Shown here: positions 46,007 to 55,426 of the stretch, in pieces
How positions within the stretch are numbered: the first letter of the stretch is position 1
Layout: the number at the start of each line of letters is the position of its first letter
From: Latilactobacillus sakei
GTDB taxonomy: Bacteria; Bacillota; Bacilli; Lactobacillales; Lactobacillaceae
Length of the DNA: 64,000 nt
Reading direction: 5' to 3'
Assembly: GCA_002953655.1 (NCBI GenBank)
Contig: CP025839.1
Coordinates: 1,488,001-1,552,000 of the forward strand
Program-made: the position numbers and the translations under genes
Notes under the pieces: generated by a model
Database searches by the model: none
Told to the model about the DNA's origin: nothing
Seen by the model: only the letters and a program-made list of their open reading frames with translations

Positions 46007-46942
46007 ATGGAAAAATTTGGGTTTAATCATTTTGGCGGACCAGATGTTTTTGAAACATTGAACCAGTCACAGCCAGTGCCAAAGGCAAATCAAGTCCTGA
46101 TCAAAGTACTTGCGTTTGGGCTTAACCCTTACGATGTTGCCCTTAGAACCGGTTCACAACAAACAGTACGTCCTTTACCAATGCCCATCGTCCCTGGGAC
46201 AGATGTGGTTGGTGAAATTGTGATGCTTGGCGCAGAAGTCAGCGATTATCGCATTGGCGAACTGGTTATTAATCATCGCCCACTCGGCGGTTACAGCGAA
46301 TTTGTCACAGCTTCAACCAGTAAAATTATCCGTAAACCAGCCAGTCTCAGCATTGCTGAAGCTGCTGGTCTCGCAAGTGCCGGTATTACCGCTTATAATA
46401 CGTTAATGCACTTTACGAACTTTAAACATGGTGACACAATTGCTATCATGGGCGCTAGCGGTGCTGTTGGTAGTTTACTTACCCAACTCAGCTTAGCTGC
46501 TCATTTAAACGTCATTGCCATTGCCCACAGTTCAAACCTTGATTATTTACGATCATTCGGCGTTCAAGAAACAATCGCCTATGATCAACCAGGCGATTTA
46601 AGTCATTTTAAACAAACAGCCAAGATTGCTGTCAATCTCAGTCGCGATCCAAAATCGACTGAATTATTGAATGAACTTGTCCAACCGGATGGTTTCTTTA
46701 CAAGTACAACTATCCTGCCAAGTGAAGCAGAACAAGTGGCTGGTGTCACTTATCAATCTGTCTATCCTCGCCGTGACTATCCTGATTTAACCGCGCTACA
46801 AGATTTAAGTGAGCTCGTTGATCAAGGGCTATTGCACGTCACAGTCCTTGAAGAATTACCATTCACACTTGAAGGGGTTATCGAAGGTCATCAACTATTA
46901 GAAAGTCACCATGCACCAGGTAAAATCATCGTTTCTCATTAA
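46007..46942 (+). CDS. Zinc-free medium-chain NADPH:quinone reductase
   Basis: A 311-residue quinone oxidoreductase-like enzyme that reduces quinones or enones with NADPH. The GroES-like domain (about 5-115) has LAFGLNPYDVALRTG-type motifs and the Rossmann domain has GASGAVGSLLTQLS (about 146-160). No catalytic zinc ligands are seen. The start is ATG 46007, after AAAGGATG; the frame extends to 45866 but lacks support. It is convergent with rplT and shares a terminator. Confidence 0.9.
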   Translation: MEKFGFNHFGGPDVFETLNQSQPVPKANQVLIKVLAFGLNPYDVALRTGSQQTVRPLPMPIVPGTDVVGEIVMLGAEVSDYRIGELVINHRPLGGYSEFVTASTSKIIRKPASLSIAEAAGLASAGITAYNTLMHFTNFKHGDTIAIMGASGAVGSLLTQLSLAAHLNVIAIAHSSNLDYLRSFGVQETIAYDQPGDLSHFKQTAKIAVNLSRDPKSTELLNELVQPDGFFTSTTILPSEAEQVAGVTYQSVYPRRDYPDLTALQDLSELVDQGLLHVTVLEELPFTLEGVIEGHQLLESHHAPGKIIVSH

Positions 46943-46964
46943 AAATAATGCAATTTATAAAGAA

Positions 46965-47006
46965 AGAGTCTCGAACAAAACGAAGTTTTGTCCCAGACTC
47001 TTTTTT
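46965..47006. terminator. Terminator hairpin, GGACAAA-core family
   Basis: Stem AGAGTCT with AGACTCT outside and ACAAAAC with GTTTTGT inside, with A and T runs on both strands. It stops both the quinone reductase gene and the infC operon. Confidence 0.88.
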
Positions 47007-47017
47007 GGTCTTATTAA

Positions 47018-47377
47018 TTATTTGTTTAATGCAGCTTTAGCAGCTTCAACAACTGATGTGAATGCAGCAGCGTCGTTAACAGCTAAGTCAGCTAACATCT
47101 TACGGTTCATGTCGATTTCAGCGACTCTTAAACCGTGCATTAATTGGCTGTATGACATGTCGTTCATACGAGCAGCAGCGTTAATACGAGCAATCCATAA
47201 CTTACGGAAGTCACGTTTACGTTGACGACGATCACGGAATGCATAACGGTATGAAACCATTACTTGAGTATTTGCTGATTTGAATAATAAATGTTTAGCG
47301 CCGCGATAACCCTTGGCTAATTTTAAAATCTTTTTACGACGTTTGCGCGTCACTGTTCCACCTTTAACACGTGGCAT
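47018..47377 (-). CDS. rplT: 50S ribosomal protein L20
   Basis: A 119-residue rRNA-binding protein needed early in 50S assembly. It starts [26 protein letters not shown] and contains [23 protein letters not shown] use ATG 47377 with an AAGGAGG site; the frame extends eight codons earlier without support. L20 likely represses this operon by binding the leader at 48222-48420. Confidence 0.98.
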   Translation of the reverse strand: MPRVKGGTVTRKRRKKILKLAKGYRGAKHLLFKSANTQVMVSYRYAFRDRRQRKRDFRKLWIARINAAARMNDMSYSQLMHGLRVAEIDMNRKMLADLAVNDAAAFTSVVEAAKAALNK

Positions 47378-47461
47378 AAGAATTTCCTCCTTGAATAACA
47401 AACAACGTCAAAGCGTTGTTGTAGTGATCTAATTTTTACTTGAATCCGAAAATGCTATGGC

Positions 47462-47662
47462 TTATTTAAGGCCTGATAACATTTGACGGATACGTCTCAT
47501 ATCGCTATTTGAAACCATTCCAGATTTTCTTAATTGACGACGTTGTTTCTTAGTCTTACCGTGGAAACGGTGACTTGTGTAGGCGTGGCTGCGTTTTAGG
47601 CCGCCATTACCTGTACGTTTAAAACGTTTTGCTGAAGCACGGTGTGTCTTAAATTTTGGCAT
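47462..47662 (-). CDS. rpmI: 50S ribosomal protein L35
   Basis: A 66-residue, very basic protein beginning [18 protein letters not shown], with [23 protein letters not shown]; full family length. It is the middle gene of infC-rpmI-rplT and has a perfect AGGAGG site. Confidence 0.98.
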   Translation of the reverse strand: MPKFKTHRASAKRFKRTGNGGLKRSHAYTSHRFHGKTKKQRRQLRKSGMVSNSDMRRIRQMLSGLK

Positions 47663-47695
47663 GATATTTCCTCCTAATAAATCAGAAACAGATTT

Positions 47696-48214
47696 TTATT
47701 TTTGGTCCTTAAGCGGTTCTAACATTAAGAACATGCTACGGCCATCCATTTTAGGACGTGCTGTAACTTTAGCGATGTCCTCTGTTTCTTTAGCAAGTCT
47801 TTCTAATACACGTTGACCAATTTCTTTATGCGTAATTGCTCGACCTTTAAAACGAATAGAAGCTTTTACTTTATCGCCTTTGCTAAGGAATTTACGCGCA
47901 TTGTTCAACTTTGTATTAAAGTCATTTTGTTCAATTGTGGGACTAAGACGAACCTCTTTGAGGCTAATGGTTTTCTGCTTCTTACGAGCATCACGTTGTT
48001 TCTTTTGAAGCTCGAAACGGTACTTACCATAGTCCATAATACGAGCAACGGGTGGTTTTGCGTTTGGTGAAACCAAGACAACATCCATATTAGCTTGTTC
48101 AGCTAAGGCAATTGCGTCCTGTGTACTCTTGATACCAAGTTGTTCGCCATCTTGAGCAATCAAACGTAATTCTCGTGCACGAATACCATCGTTAACCATC
48201 AAATCTTTTGCTAT
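47696..48214 (-). CDS. infC: Translation initiation factor IF-3, with an ATA start
   Basis: Binds the 30S subunit and checks the start codon. Its 172 residues include an N-terminal domain ([15 protein letters not shown]) and a C-terminal domain ([26 protein letters not shown]). The best start is ATA 48214, placed 4 bases after GGAGGTGAAG and giving [10 protein letters not shown], which matches the usual IF-3 N-terminus. The later TTG 48202 and ATG 48199 have no ribosome site. IF-3 rejects non-canonical starts, so this allows self-control of its own synthesis. Confidence 0.93.
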   Translation of the reverse strand: MAKDLMVNDGIRARELRLIAQDGEQLGIKSTQDAIALAEQANMDVVLVSPNAKPPVARIMDYGKYRFELQKKQRDARKKQKTISLKEVRLSPTIEQNDFNTKLNNARKFLSKGDKVKASIRFKGRAITHKEIGQRVLERLAKETEDIAKVTARPKMDGRSMFLMLEPLKDQK

Positions 48215-48221
48215 GACTCTT

Positions 48222-48398
48222 CACCTCCATGAAATTTAGAGAGAAAATGCAGCTAAGCACCAAAAAACGGCCCTTTCAACAGAAAGGCCCGCTATTCGAT
48301 AACTTAATTCGTCCGAATTAGAAACTATCAGCCCAGAGACATCAAGTGTCTACTAAGGCGAGAAGCGGGAACTTCTGCTTTATTTCTCAACGAAAATA
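48222..48398 (-). promoter_or_regulatory. L20-type leader with terminator upstream of infC
   Basis: A ~180-base leader before infC. It contains GCAGAAGTTCCCGCTTCTCGC (48380-48360), resembling the L20 leader of Firmicutes, and a terminator stem GGGCCTTTC with GAAAGGGCC followed by six T (48262-48292). L20 binding is expected to favour termination. A match to the Rfam L20_leader model was not tested. Confidence 0.75.
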
Positions 48399-48427
48399 AG
48401 TATACTCGGTTTAAGTTTTAAAGTCAA
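48399..48427 (-). promoter_or_regulatory. infC-rpmI-rplT promoter
   Basis: TTGACT (48427-48422), a 17-base spacer and TATACT (48404-48399) on the minus strand. Confidence 0.8.
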
Positions 48428-48452
48428 GGTAATCCCAAGCGATTTTCAGAAA

Positions 48453-49559
48453 TTAATTACCGTAGTGATTATCTACTAGCTGCGTTGCTTTCACTTCATC
48501 TATGTTATGCGTACCAGCAAGTTGCATCACTAATTCTAATTCCTTTTGTAAATATTCAAAGACGTTCTTAACACCGATACTACCACCTAATGCTAAACCA
48601 TAGATTACAGGCCGGCCAATTGCAACAATGTCAGCCCCTTCTGCTAGAGCCTTAAAGACATGTTGACCACGGCGAACACCACTATCAAAGACAATTGGGA
48701 CCCGTTTATTAACAGCTTTAGCAACCACATGTAATGAATCAAAAGCTGCTGGTCCACCATCTAATTGGCGTCCCCCATGATTTGAGACCCAAATACCTTT
48801 AGCACCGGCTTGAAGGGCAATTTCAACATCTTCAGCAGTTTGGATTCCTTTAACGAAGACTGGTAAATGTGTGTATTCGGAAATAAAGGCAACATCCTTA
48901 GGATTCAAACGTTGCTTAGCTGATTTGTAAACAGCATCCATTGTTTGACCCACACCTGTTTGATAGGCTTCAACAATTGGCAAACCAACTGGAAAAGTAA
49001 AATGATTGCGCTTATCTGTTTCACGATTACCACCAACTGTCGCATCAGCCGTTAAGACAATTGCTTTCACATTATGAGCCATTGCTTCGTCTAATATTTT
49101 GCGGTTGATATCATTATCTTTGCTCATATAGAGTTGGAACCATTGTGGTGCGCCATCAGCTGCGGTTGCCATATCATCGATACTTGCTGAGGCAAATGAA
49201 CTCATCGTTAAAAGTGAGCCATATTCCGCCACCCCTTTAGCAGTTGCCACTTCGCCTTGCGTATTAACTAACTTATGTGCGGCAACGGGTGCCATGATGA
49301 TTGGCGCTGTTAAATGATCCCCAAAAATTTCGGTTGATGTATCTGGATTTTCAATATCTTGTAAGACGCGTGGTGCGATATATTTATGATTAAATGCTGT
49401 GATATTTTCATTAATGGTATAGAGGTCACCTGCACCACTATAGATATAACCAAAACCGCCCTTAGGGACAACTTTACCAGCGGCTTCCTCTAATTCATAG
49501 AGATTGATAATATCCAATGCTTCTTCTGCAGAACCTGCCATATATTTTTCAGTTGCCAT
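48453..49559 (-). CDS. lctO: Lactate oxidase (FMN alpha-hydroxy-acid oxidase)
   Basis: Oxidises L-lactate to pyruvate with O2, producing H2O2. In 368 residues the FMN-binding TIM barrel has the catalytic His and Arg in SNHGGRQLDGGPAAFDS (about 265-281). Early motifs include GGFGYIYSGAGDLYT and MSKDNDINRKILDEA. The closest known relatives are lactate oxidases of Aerococcus and lactobacilli. A cre site in the promoter indicates catabolite repression. Other 2-hydroxy acids cannot be excluded as substrates. Confidence 0.92.
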   Translation of the reverse strand: MATEKYMAGSAEEALDIINLYELEEAAGKVVPKGGFGYIYSGAGDLYTINENITAFNHKYIAPRVLQDIENPDTSTEIFGDHLTAPIIMAPVAAHKLVNTQGEVATAKGVAEYGSLLTMSSFASASIDDMATAADGAPQWFQLYMSKDNDINRKILDEAMAHNVKAIVLTADATVGGNRETDKRNHFTFPVGLPIVEAYQTGVGQTMDAVYKSAKQRLNPKDVAFISEYTHLPVFVKGIQTAEDVEIALQAGAKGIWVSNHGGRQLDGGPAAFDSLHVVAKAVNKRVPIVFDSGVRRGQHVFKALAEGADIVAIGRPVIYGLALGGSIGVKNVFEYLQKELELVMQLAGTHNIDEVKATQLVDNHYGN

Positions 49560-49586
49560 AATAAAACCCCCATTAATTGTTATTTA

Positions 49587-49600
49587 TGAAATCGTTTACA
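49587..49600 (-). promoter_or_regulatory. cre site (CcpA operator) at lctO
   Basis: TGTAAACGATTTCA on the minus strand (TGAAATCGTTTACA on the plus) is a full match to the catabolite-response consensus. It lies just downstream of the lctO -10 box, where CcpA binding represses. Confidence 0.8.
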
Positions 49601-49606
49601 TTTATT

Positions 49607-49634
49607 ATTATACCGCTTTTTTGATTGTGTACAA
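49607..49634 (-). promoter_or_regulatory. lctO promoter
   Basis: TTGTAC, a 16-base spacer and TATAAT on the minus strand, directly upstream of the cre site. Confidence 0.7.
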
Positions 49635-49645
49635 CTAAAATACAT

Positions 49646-49692
49646 AAAAAAAGCGCGTTAAATCAAAATAAATTTGATTTAACGCGCTTTTA
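49646..49692 (-). terminator. Terminator after thrS repeat array
   Basis: Stem AAGCGCGTTAAATCAAA with TTTGATTTAACGCGCTT (17 bp), 6-base loop, T run on the minus strand. It has the same place as the GGACAAA-core hairpins but a different core. Confidence 0.9.
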
Positions 49693-49765
49693 GCATTTAT
49701 CACCAATAACTGACCGGTATTACTGTACACAAATCTCAGAAGTTACCCGCTTTGAACGCACTCTT
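49693..49765 (+). repeat. Palindromic 3'-UTR element, thrS, right half
   Basis: Begins in the centre (ATTTATCACCAAT, as at 35543-35556) and ends CTCAGAAGTTACCCGCTTTGAACGCACTCTT. Its last ~30 bases repeat in the next unit. Confidence 0.7.
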
Positions 49766-49769
49766 TTTT

Positions 49770-49888
49770 GAAACGTGCTTTTCAAAGCAACTTCCTGCGT
49801 TTAGCACTGTTAGCCAAATAATCGACCTGATCGATTATCCGTCTAACTATGCTAATCCTCAGAAGTTACCCGCTTTGAACGCACTCTT
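49770..49888 (+). repeat. Palindromic 3'-UTR element, thrS copy 1
   Basis: Nearly perfect inverted repeat: outer arms TCAAAGC and GCTTTGA, then TTAGCA with TGCTAA, GTTAG with CTAAC, and centre ATAATCGA with TCGATTAT. It best shows that the element is one long hairpin. Confidence 0.9.
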
Positions 49889-49892
49889 TTTT

Positions 49893-50011
49893 GAAACGTG
49901 CTTTTACAACTTGATTCCTGCGCTTTGCGTCACCTATCAAATAAGCGGTAAATACCGCTTATTCGCTAGGCTGTGCAAATGCTCAGAATCAACCAGTTGT
50001 AACGCACTCTT
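49893..50011 (+). repeat. Palindromic 3'-UTR element, thrS copy 2
   Basis: A unit 123 bp from copy 1, with different outer arms (ACAACT and AGTTGT) and centre (AAGCGGTA with TACCGCTT), both perfectly complementary. Its last base is the first base of the thrS stop codon. Confidence 0.9.
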
Positions 50012-51981
50012 TATAGATTAATCTGCTTTGCGTGTTGTTTGCCATCTCGGCTGTAGTTACCGACTTCTGCAACAATTGCATTGATGAACATGTCTGAAGC
50101 TTCTTCGGCAGCATTTTCTTCGCCGTATTTACGGACAGAAACGGTTGCTTGTGCAAGTTCTTGATCCCCAACAACTAATGTGTATGGAATCTTGCTTGTT
50201 TGAGCTTCACGAATCTTATAACCCATTTTTTCGTTACGATCATCGATCCGAACCCGTAAACCGTGTTTAATCATTTCATCTTTAATGTTTTTAGCATAGT
50301 CATAGTGAAGATCATTCTTAACTGGAATGATCACAGCTTGTGTTGGTGCTAACCATGTTGGGAAAGCGCCTTTGTAAATTTCTGTTAAGTAAGCTGTGAA
50401 ACGTTCCATTGTTGATACTAAACCACGGTGAATCATAACTGGCCGATGCATTTCGCCATCTTCACCAACATAATGTAGGTCAAAACGTTCTGGCAACATA
50501 AAGTCTAATTGGATTGTTGAAAGTGTTTCTTCATTCCCCATAGCCGTCTTTGTTTGAACGTCTAATTTAGGACCGTAGAAAGCAGCTTCACCTTCAGCTT
50601 CGACATAGTCTAGGCCAAGATCATCCATGGCACCCTTCAACATTGCTTGTGCCTTATTCCACATTTCATCATCATCGAAGTATTTTTCTGTGTTAGCAGG
50701 ATCACGATAACTTAAACGGAATGTGTAATCATTGATGTTAAAGTCTGAGTAAACTTCGATCATCAATTTTAAGATTGATTTGAATTCATTTTGAATTTGA
50801 TCTGGACGAACGAATGTGTGACCATCATTTAAAGTCATTTCACGCACCCGTTGTAACCCTGAAAGCGCACCTGATTTTTCATAACGGTGCATCATACCAA
50901 GTTCAGCTAAACGAATTGGTAATTCACGGTATGAACGTGGATGATGTTTGTAAACTTGGATATGTGATGGACAGTTCATTGGCCGTAATTCAAGCATTTC
51001 GCCATCGCCCATGTCCATTGGTGGGAACATGTCTTCACGATAGTGATCCCAGTGTCCTGATTGTTTGTACAAGTCTAAGTTCGCCAAGATTGGTGTGTAA
51101 ACATGTTCGTAACCATTAGCAACTTCCTTGTCAATAATGTAACGTTCGATTGAACGACGAATTGTCGCACCATTTGGTAACCAGTAAGGAAGGCCAGCAC
51201 CGACTTTAGGGTCAACGAAGAATAAGTCTAATTGATTACCAATAACACGGTGATCACGTTCCTTAGCTTCTTGACGACGTTTCAAATCAGCATCAAGTTC
51301 TTCTTGTTTAGGATAAGCTGTTCCGTAAATCCGTTGTAACATTTGGTTACTTGATTTACCTTGCCAATAAGCACCAGCAACTGATAATAATTCGAAGAAT
51401 TTAACGTCACTAACTTTACCTAACATTGGTGCTAAGCTAAAGTCTGAGTAATCACCTAATTGGTAAACTAAAACGTGATCAGCTTCAACTTCGTCTAATA
51501 AAGCAAGTTTATAAGTTTGGCCGGCAAATAATTGCTTAGCGTCATCTTTTGAAACATTGACCCGTGAAATTGCTGCCCCTGATTGGATTAATTTAGCCAT
51601 TTCTGATTTAATTTCTGGTAAATCTGTCACAGCAACTTGGCCAGCCTCGTTATCTGTATCATAGTAGAAACCATCTTCGGTTGCCATGACTTCACCAAAT
51701 TGCATTTCTGGATAGTGTTGACTTAAAGTAGCAGCTAATACGAAGGCTGCAGTATGCCAAGTGGCAGTGAGGTTAACCGCTTGATCATCTTTAGTGATGA
51801 TTTCGATTGCCCCGTCTTCCAAAAGTGGTTGTTGTAAATCAACCACTTCACCGTTAAATTTGCCGGCGATTGCCTTTTTTGCCAAGCTCGTACTGATTGA
51901 TTTTGCAACATCTAGTAAACTGGTTGCTTGCTCAAATGTTTTTTGAGCACCATCTGGAAAAGTTAATTGAATTTCTGCCAT
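50011..51981 (-). CDS. thrS: Threonyl-tRNA synthetase
   Basis: Charges tRNA-Thr. In 656 residues it has an N-terminal TGS domain (1-60), a SAD-type editing domain (about 65-225, with metal His residues) and the class II core. The core has motif 2 [27 protein letters not shown], zinc-ligand MNCPSH and motif 3 [17 protein letters not shown]-terminal anticodon-binding domain follows. A T-box leader controls it. The stop codon overlaps a palindromic repeat. Confidence 0.98.
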   Translation of the reverse strand: MAEIQLTFPDGAQKTFEQATSLLDVAKSISTSLAKKAIAGKFNGEVVDLQQPLLEDGAIEIITKDDQAVNLTATWHTAAFVLAATLSQHYPEMQFGEVMATEDGFYYDTDNEAGQVAVTDLPEIKSEMAKLIQSGAAISRVNVSKDDAKQLFAGQTYKLALLDEVEADHVLVYQLGDYSDFSLAPMLGKVSDVKFFELLSVAGAYWQGKSSNQMLQRIYGTAYPKQEELDADLKRRQEAKERDHRVIGNQLDLFFVDPKVGAGLPYWLPNGATIRRSIERYIIDKEVANGYEHVYTPILANLDLYKQSGHWDHYREDMFPPMDMGDGEMLELRPMNCPSHIQVYKHHPRSYRELPIRLAELGMMHRYEKSGALSGLQRVREMTLNDGHTFVRPDQIQNEFKSILKLMIEVYSDFNINDYTFRLSYRDPANTEKYFDDDEMWNKAQAMLKGAMDDLGLDYVEAEGEAAFYGPKLDVQTKTAMGNEETLSTIQLDFMLPERFDLHYVGEDGEMHRPVMIHRGLVSTMERFTAYLTEIYKGAFPTWLAPTQAVIIPVKNDLHYDYAKNIKDEMIKHGLRVRIDDRNEKMGYKIREAQTSKIPYTLVVGDQELAQATVSVRKYGEENAAEEASDMFINAIVAEVGNYSRDGKQHAKQINL

Positions 51982-52017
51982 GCTTGAACACTCCTTCTTA
52001 TTTTTGTAATCAACAAT

Positions 52018-52260
52018 AAAAAAAGTCCCTGAGACACATACAAATATGCACCTCAGGGACGAATTGATTTCGCGGTTCCACCCAGATTGAGAATCAGATG
52101 ATGATTCTCCAACTTTAAGCGTCTTTAACGGAAACGACCCGACTAACTTAAGCCTCTAGAAAGTGGTCAATTAAATGTCCTTATGAAAAACTTTCAGTTA
52201 TGTTTTTCTCCCTGATCAATCTCGCCATTTAAAAGGTATCTTTCATCGTTGATTGACTCT
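52018..52260 (-). promoter_or_regulatory. T-box leader (tRNA-Thr sensing) for thrS
   Basis: The antiterminator sequence GGGTGGAACCGCG is at 52083-52071. The terminator (52060-52018) has stem GTCCCTGAG with CTCAGGGAC and seven T. The specifier in stem I is ACC at 52167-52165, a threonine codon followed by A, in the same context (ACTTTC) as the pheS specifier. Confidence 0.93.
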
Positions 52261-52289
52261 ATTAAAACACTTAATCCGACTTTACGCAA
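52261..52289 (-). promoter_or_regulatory. Candidate thrS promoter
   Basis: TTGCGT (52289-52284), a 17-base spacer and TTTAAT (52266-52261) on the minus strand, directly before the T-box leader. Confidence 0.5.
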
Positions 52290-52292
52290 GCC

Positions 52293-53219
52293 CTAATTTG
52301 ATTGTAAGCGTCTATTTTGACCACTGACTTCAACCTCACGGGCTAAATAACGCACGCGTTGCATAATTCGGCCGGCCTTCACCGGCTCCTCATCGCCACG
52401 CTGGCTGGTTGTCAAATGTTTCTCCAGTTCGTTCATCGTAAAATTAGAACTGAAGAAAGTGGCTAATTGTTCTTGCATCCGGTATTGCAAAATAATGCCT
52501 AATACTTCATCCCGTACCCAAGCGCTCAGTGCATCCGCACCAATATCGTCAATCATTAGAATTGGTGCTTTTTTGATTTGGTTGACCTTTTCGAGGACGT
52601 TATTTTGACCAATCGCATTTTTCATCTCAACTGCAAAGGTTGGAAAATGGATTAACGTTGTTTCAAAGCCTTGCAGTGCTAACTCATTAGCGATTGCGCC
52701 TAGTAAATAAGTCTTACCAACACCAAACTGGCCGCTTAAATATAAGCCTTGATGAAAATCGGTGGGCGCTTGCCGATAAGCTTCAACAAACTTCAACGCT
52801 TCAATCAGCGGTACTTGGCGCTCACTCGCATCATAGTGCGCAAGGCTCGCTTCAACAATGTCTTTAGGCATGTTAATCGATTTTACACGCGCTTTTAATT
52901 CGGCTTGTGCGCGTTTTTGTACTAAGTCCGCTGTTGGTTCGTAACTGACATCGATAAAGTGGTTACTCAACACCAATTTAGGGGCGTAGCCAGGGGCCAA
53001 CGTTGTTTCACCGTTTAAAATTTTCTTTTTTTCATTGACGTATTCATAGATCTTAGCGGCACTGCGCGCCACGGTTTCTTGTGATAGGGCGGCCTGATTA
53101 GCCTGAATAAAGGCCTGCACATCAGGATCTTGTAAGGCTTCTTCAACTAATTTATTAAAACGCTGATTCAGGCGTTGCCGGTTCATATAGTCGGTTAAAT
53201 CTTTGCCCATATTTTCCAT
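52293..53219 (-). CDS. dnaI: Primosomal protein DnaI (helicase loader)
   Basis: An AAA+ ATPase that loads the replicative helicase DnaC onto DNA. In 308 residues, an N-terminal helicase-binding domain (about 1-130) precedes Walker A SGQFGVGKT (about 167-175) and Walker B ILMIDDIG. The arginine-rich sensor region is near SNFTMNELEKHLT. It abuts dnaB with a 1-bp overlap, the standard dnaB-dnaI pair. Confidence 0.96.
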   Translation of the reverse strand: MENMGKDLTDYMNRQRLNQRFNKLVEEALQDPDVQAFIQANQAALSQETVARSAAKIYEYVNEKKKILNGETTLAPGYAPKLVLSNHFIDVSYEPTADLVQKRAQAELKARVKSINMPKDIVEASLAHYDASERQVPLIEALKFVEAYRQAPTDFHQGLYLSGQFGVGKTYLLGAIANELALQGFETTLIHFPTFAVEMKNAIGQNNVLEKVNQIKKAPILMIDDIGADALSAWVRDEVLGIILQYRMQEQLATFFSSNFTMNELEKHLTTSQRGDEEPVKAGRIMQRVRYLAREVEVSGQNRRLQSN

Positions 53220-54598
53220 TATGATTCCCGCCCTTCACGGATTTTCTTGAGTAATTGATCGATCTCTTGCTGATCGGCCTTACTTGATGTGGTTGGTGGC
53301 GCTTGATAATCAGACTTAGCCCACTTCGGTACAGTCTCTTGTTTAGTCTTGGCTTGATAACGTGATTGTCGTTTAGTTTGCTTTGTTTCTTGTTTGGTTT
53401 GGAAATCACGAATTTGTAAAATGGCGTCAGCTGGGGTCTTAACACCTTGTTGCGCCCATTGGTTGGCAATCCGATCCAATAAGGCTTGTGTTAAGCCCTC
53501 ATACTGGCTAATAATATAAACGACTAAAATATTTAAAACATCGTTGTTGAAAATATAACGATTTTGCAAATCCCGTAATGCGCGAATCTCATTTTTGGCC
53601 ACAAAGCCATGATTTTTCTGCTTGAGATATTCTAAGTAATCAATTGGCAAATACTGCTGACTTTCAGTTAACCACTGCATCTCTTTTTCGTTAAAACCCG
53701 CTTTTTGCCATTCTTTTTGGAGGGTCTCGAGTGGCTTCTTAGCTGGTTGTTCGCTGTTATTTTGAACGTTATGCCGGCGCGTATAGTTATTCAAAACATT
53801 CTGTTCCAATGCATCCATATTAACCCGACTATCAGCCACATCCATGGTGAGGCCGATTAAGCGCCCTAATTCCATTTCGTCTAAGCCGTAGAAGTAGTGT
53901 AAATTAAATAACCGTTGCTCATTACGTAGAATTTCATCCGTATCAATTTGGTGCTGTGCAACCACTTCTTGTAATAAGGCCCAATCAAAGGTCCGCAACT
54001 CAACTGGCGTAAAACTTGGATTTTGCGCCTTTTTTTGTTGGTACGTACTTTGGGCTTCAGCAACTGCGGTAGGGGTCGTTGTTAAATGATCATTTTGCAC
54101 GTGGAAGACCGTCAAAAAGTTCTTTGTGACCTCTTCGTATTCCTTAGAGCGCACTGGTTGTAATTTAAAGTGTTCTCTCAATTCAATAAAGCGCTTCTCA
54201 CCGACTGACTCGTATAAAATGACACTTAACAAATCATCATTGAAGAAAATATGGGGCTGCATCGGTGCGTATAATTCATACACCAGATTACGACCCGTAT
54301 TATTATTCTTCTGATAAGTCCGCATTAAGCCCAATGCTTCCAGTTTATTGCGTGCCTCATAGAAAGCCGGCAAATCAACCCCGAGTAAATTCAACAAAGT
54401 AGCATGGGTTTGGAAAGTCGTTTGGCTTTTAGCTTGTGTTGATTGGCTCCATAACAAAAGATAGAGACTGTACGCGACAGCCCCCATCAGTGGTTGATAT
54501 AAATAGGTGACGACTGTTTGATCAAAATCGCTCAAATAGTTAGCTTTTGTCACCATAAACCCATCTTTAGGACTTAAATAATCAAATGCATCTGACAT
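53219..54598 (-). CDS. dnaB: Primosomal replication protein DnaB (DnaD-fold)
   Basis: The Firmicute replication-initiation protein that helps DnaD and DnaI load the helicase; it is not the E. coli DnaB helicase. In 459 residues it has an N-terminal winged-helix domain (about 15-130), two DnaD-like domains and a Lys/Gln-rich C-terminal tail. It sits 17 bp after nrdR, as in most Bacilli. Confidence 0.95.
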   Translation of the reverse strand: MSDAFDYLSPKDGFMVTKANYLSDFDQTVVTYLYQPLMGAVAYSLYLLLWSQSTQAKSQTTFQTHATLLNLLGVDLPAFYEARNKLEALGLMRTYQKNNNTGRNLVYELYAPMQPHIFFNDDLLSVILYESVGEKRFIELREHFKLQPVRSKEYEEVTKNFLTVFHVQNDHLTTTPTAVAEAQSTYQQKKAQNPSFTPVELRTFDWALLQEVVAQHQIDTDEILRNEQRLFNLHYFYGLDEMELGRLIGLTMDVADSRVNMDALEQNVLNNYTRRHNVQNNSEQPAKKPLETLQKEWQKAGFNEKEMQWLTESQQYLPIDYLEYLKQKNHGFVAKNEIRALRDLQNRYIFNNDVLNILVVYIISQYEGLTQALLDRIANQWAQQGVKTPADAILQIRDFQTKQETKQTKRQSRYQAKTKQETVPKWAKSDYQAPPTTSSKADQQEIDQLLKKIREGRES

Positions 54599-54615
54599 CC
54601 ACTAACTCCTTTCGA

Positions 54616-55089
54616 CTAATCTTGGTCTTTAGCCTTTTCTTTTTTCATCATTTCTTGTAATTCCGCCATGAAGACGTTCATGTCTTTAAATTGACGGTAG
54701 ACACTAGCAAACCGAATATAAGCAATCTCGTCAACACCTGGTAAGACAGCCATGACGTATTCGCCGACAGCTTGTGACGACACTTCATTTTCGCCTAACG
54801 CGCGAATTTTATTTTCAACTTCATCAACAATTTCAGTCATTTGTTCCATCGTAACCGGCCGCTTTTCAGCAGCCCGAATTAAACCACGTAATAATTTATC
54901 GCGGTTAAACTCTTCACGCGTTCCATTTTTCTTAATGACTAATAACGGTGTTTGCTCCACTCTTTCAAAAGTTGTAAACCGGAATTGACAATTTTCGCAT
55001 TCGCGACGCCGCCGAATAACGCGTCCTTCATCTGTTGGTCGACTATCAATTACCCGTGAACTATTTTGATGGCAATGTGGACATAGCAT
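54616..55089 (-). CDS. nrdR: Transcriptional repressor NrdR
   Basis: Represses ribonucleotide reductase genes by sensing dATP/ATP. The 157-residue protein has a zinc ribbon with CPHC (about 3-6) and CENC (about 31-34), and an ATP-cone domain (about 49-139) starting [17 protein letters not shown]. It is the first gene of nrdR-dnaB-dnaI. Confidence 0.97.
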   Translation of the reverse strand: MLCPHCHQNSSRVIDSRPTDEGRVIRRRRECENCQFRFTTFERVEQTPLLVIKKNGTREEFNRDKLLRGLIRAAEKRPVTMEQMTEIVDEVENKIRALGENEVSSQAVGEYVMAVLPGVDEIAYIRFASVYRQFKDMNVFMAELQEMMKKEKAKDQD

Positions 55090-55184
55090 AAAGACACCTT
55101 CTTATCTTTTAATTTAAGGAATATTAATTATATTTTACTATTCTAAACAGACAGTATAACAATATTATAACATGACATGCAACA

Positions 55185-55302
55185 GAGTGGTCTACCAACT
55201 GGGTTGATTCTGAGGATTAGCAGGGTTAGGCGAATAACCGATGCAGTCGGTTGTTTGGCTAACATCGCTAACCGCAGAAATCAAGTTGGCAGAGCACGTT
55301 TC
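55185..55302 (-). repeat. Palindromic 3'-UTR element, inverted copy upstream of nrdR
   Basis: Runs on the minus strand. Outer arms CCAACT and AGTTGG pair; centre AACCGA with TCGGTT and GTTAGGCGAATAA with its imperfect partner are recognisable. It lies in the opposite direction to the coaE copy across the terminator. Confidence 0.75.
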
Positions 55303-55350
55303 AGATTGATTTCGCACCGGGTTACTTTTGCGCATTTACGGAGTGGTGTG
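55303..55350 (-). repeat. Palindromic 3'-UTR element fragment, inverted
   Basis: A tandem partial unit after the inverted copy: CGCACCGGGTTACTTTTGCGCATTTACG and a terminal GAGTGGTGTG. The centre is lost. Confidence 0.5.
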
Positions 55351-55358
55351 AATAGACC

Positions 55359-55404
55359 AAAAAAGGAGCTGGGACAAAAGTAATTTTGTCTTCAGCTCCT
55401 TTTC
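55359..55404. terminator. Terminator hairpin, GGACAAA-core family
   Basis: Outer stem GGAGCTG with CAGCTCC, inner GGACAAAA with TTTTGTC, T runs on both sides. It ends the polA-mutM-coaE transcript. Confidence 0.88.
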
Positions 55405-55426
55405 GATATCCGAATATTGATGGTAT

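Noticed and set aside
49752-50021. Plus-strand open frame with two internal repeats (NALFFETCF)
   Set aside because: The repetition comes from tandem palindromic elements, not from a protein; no ribosome site and it runs into thrS antisense.
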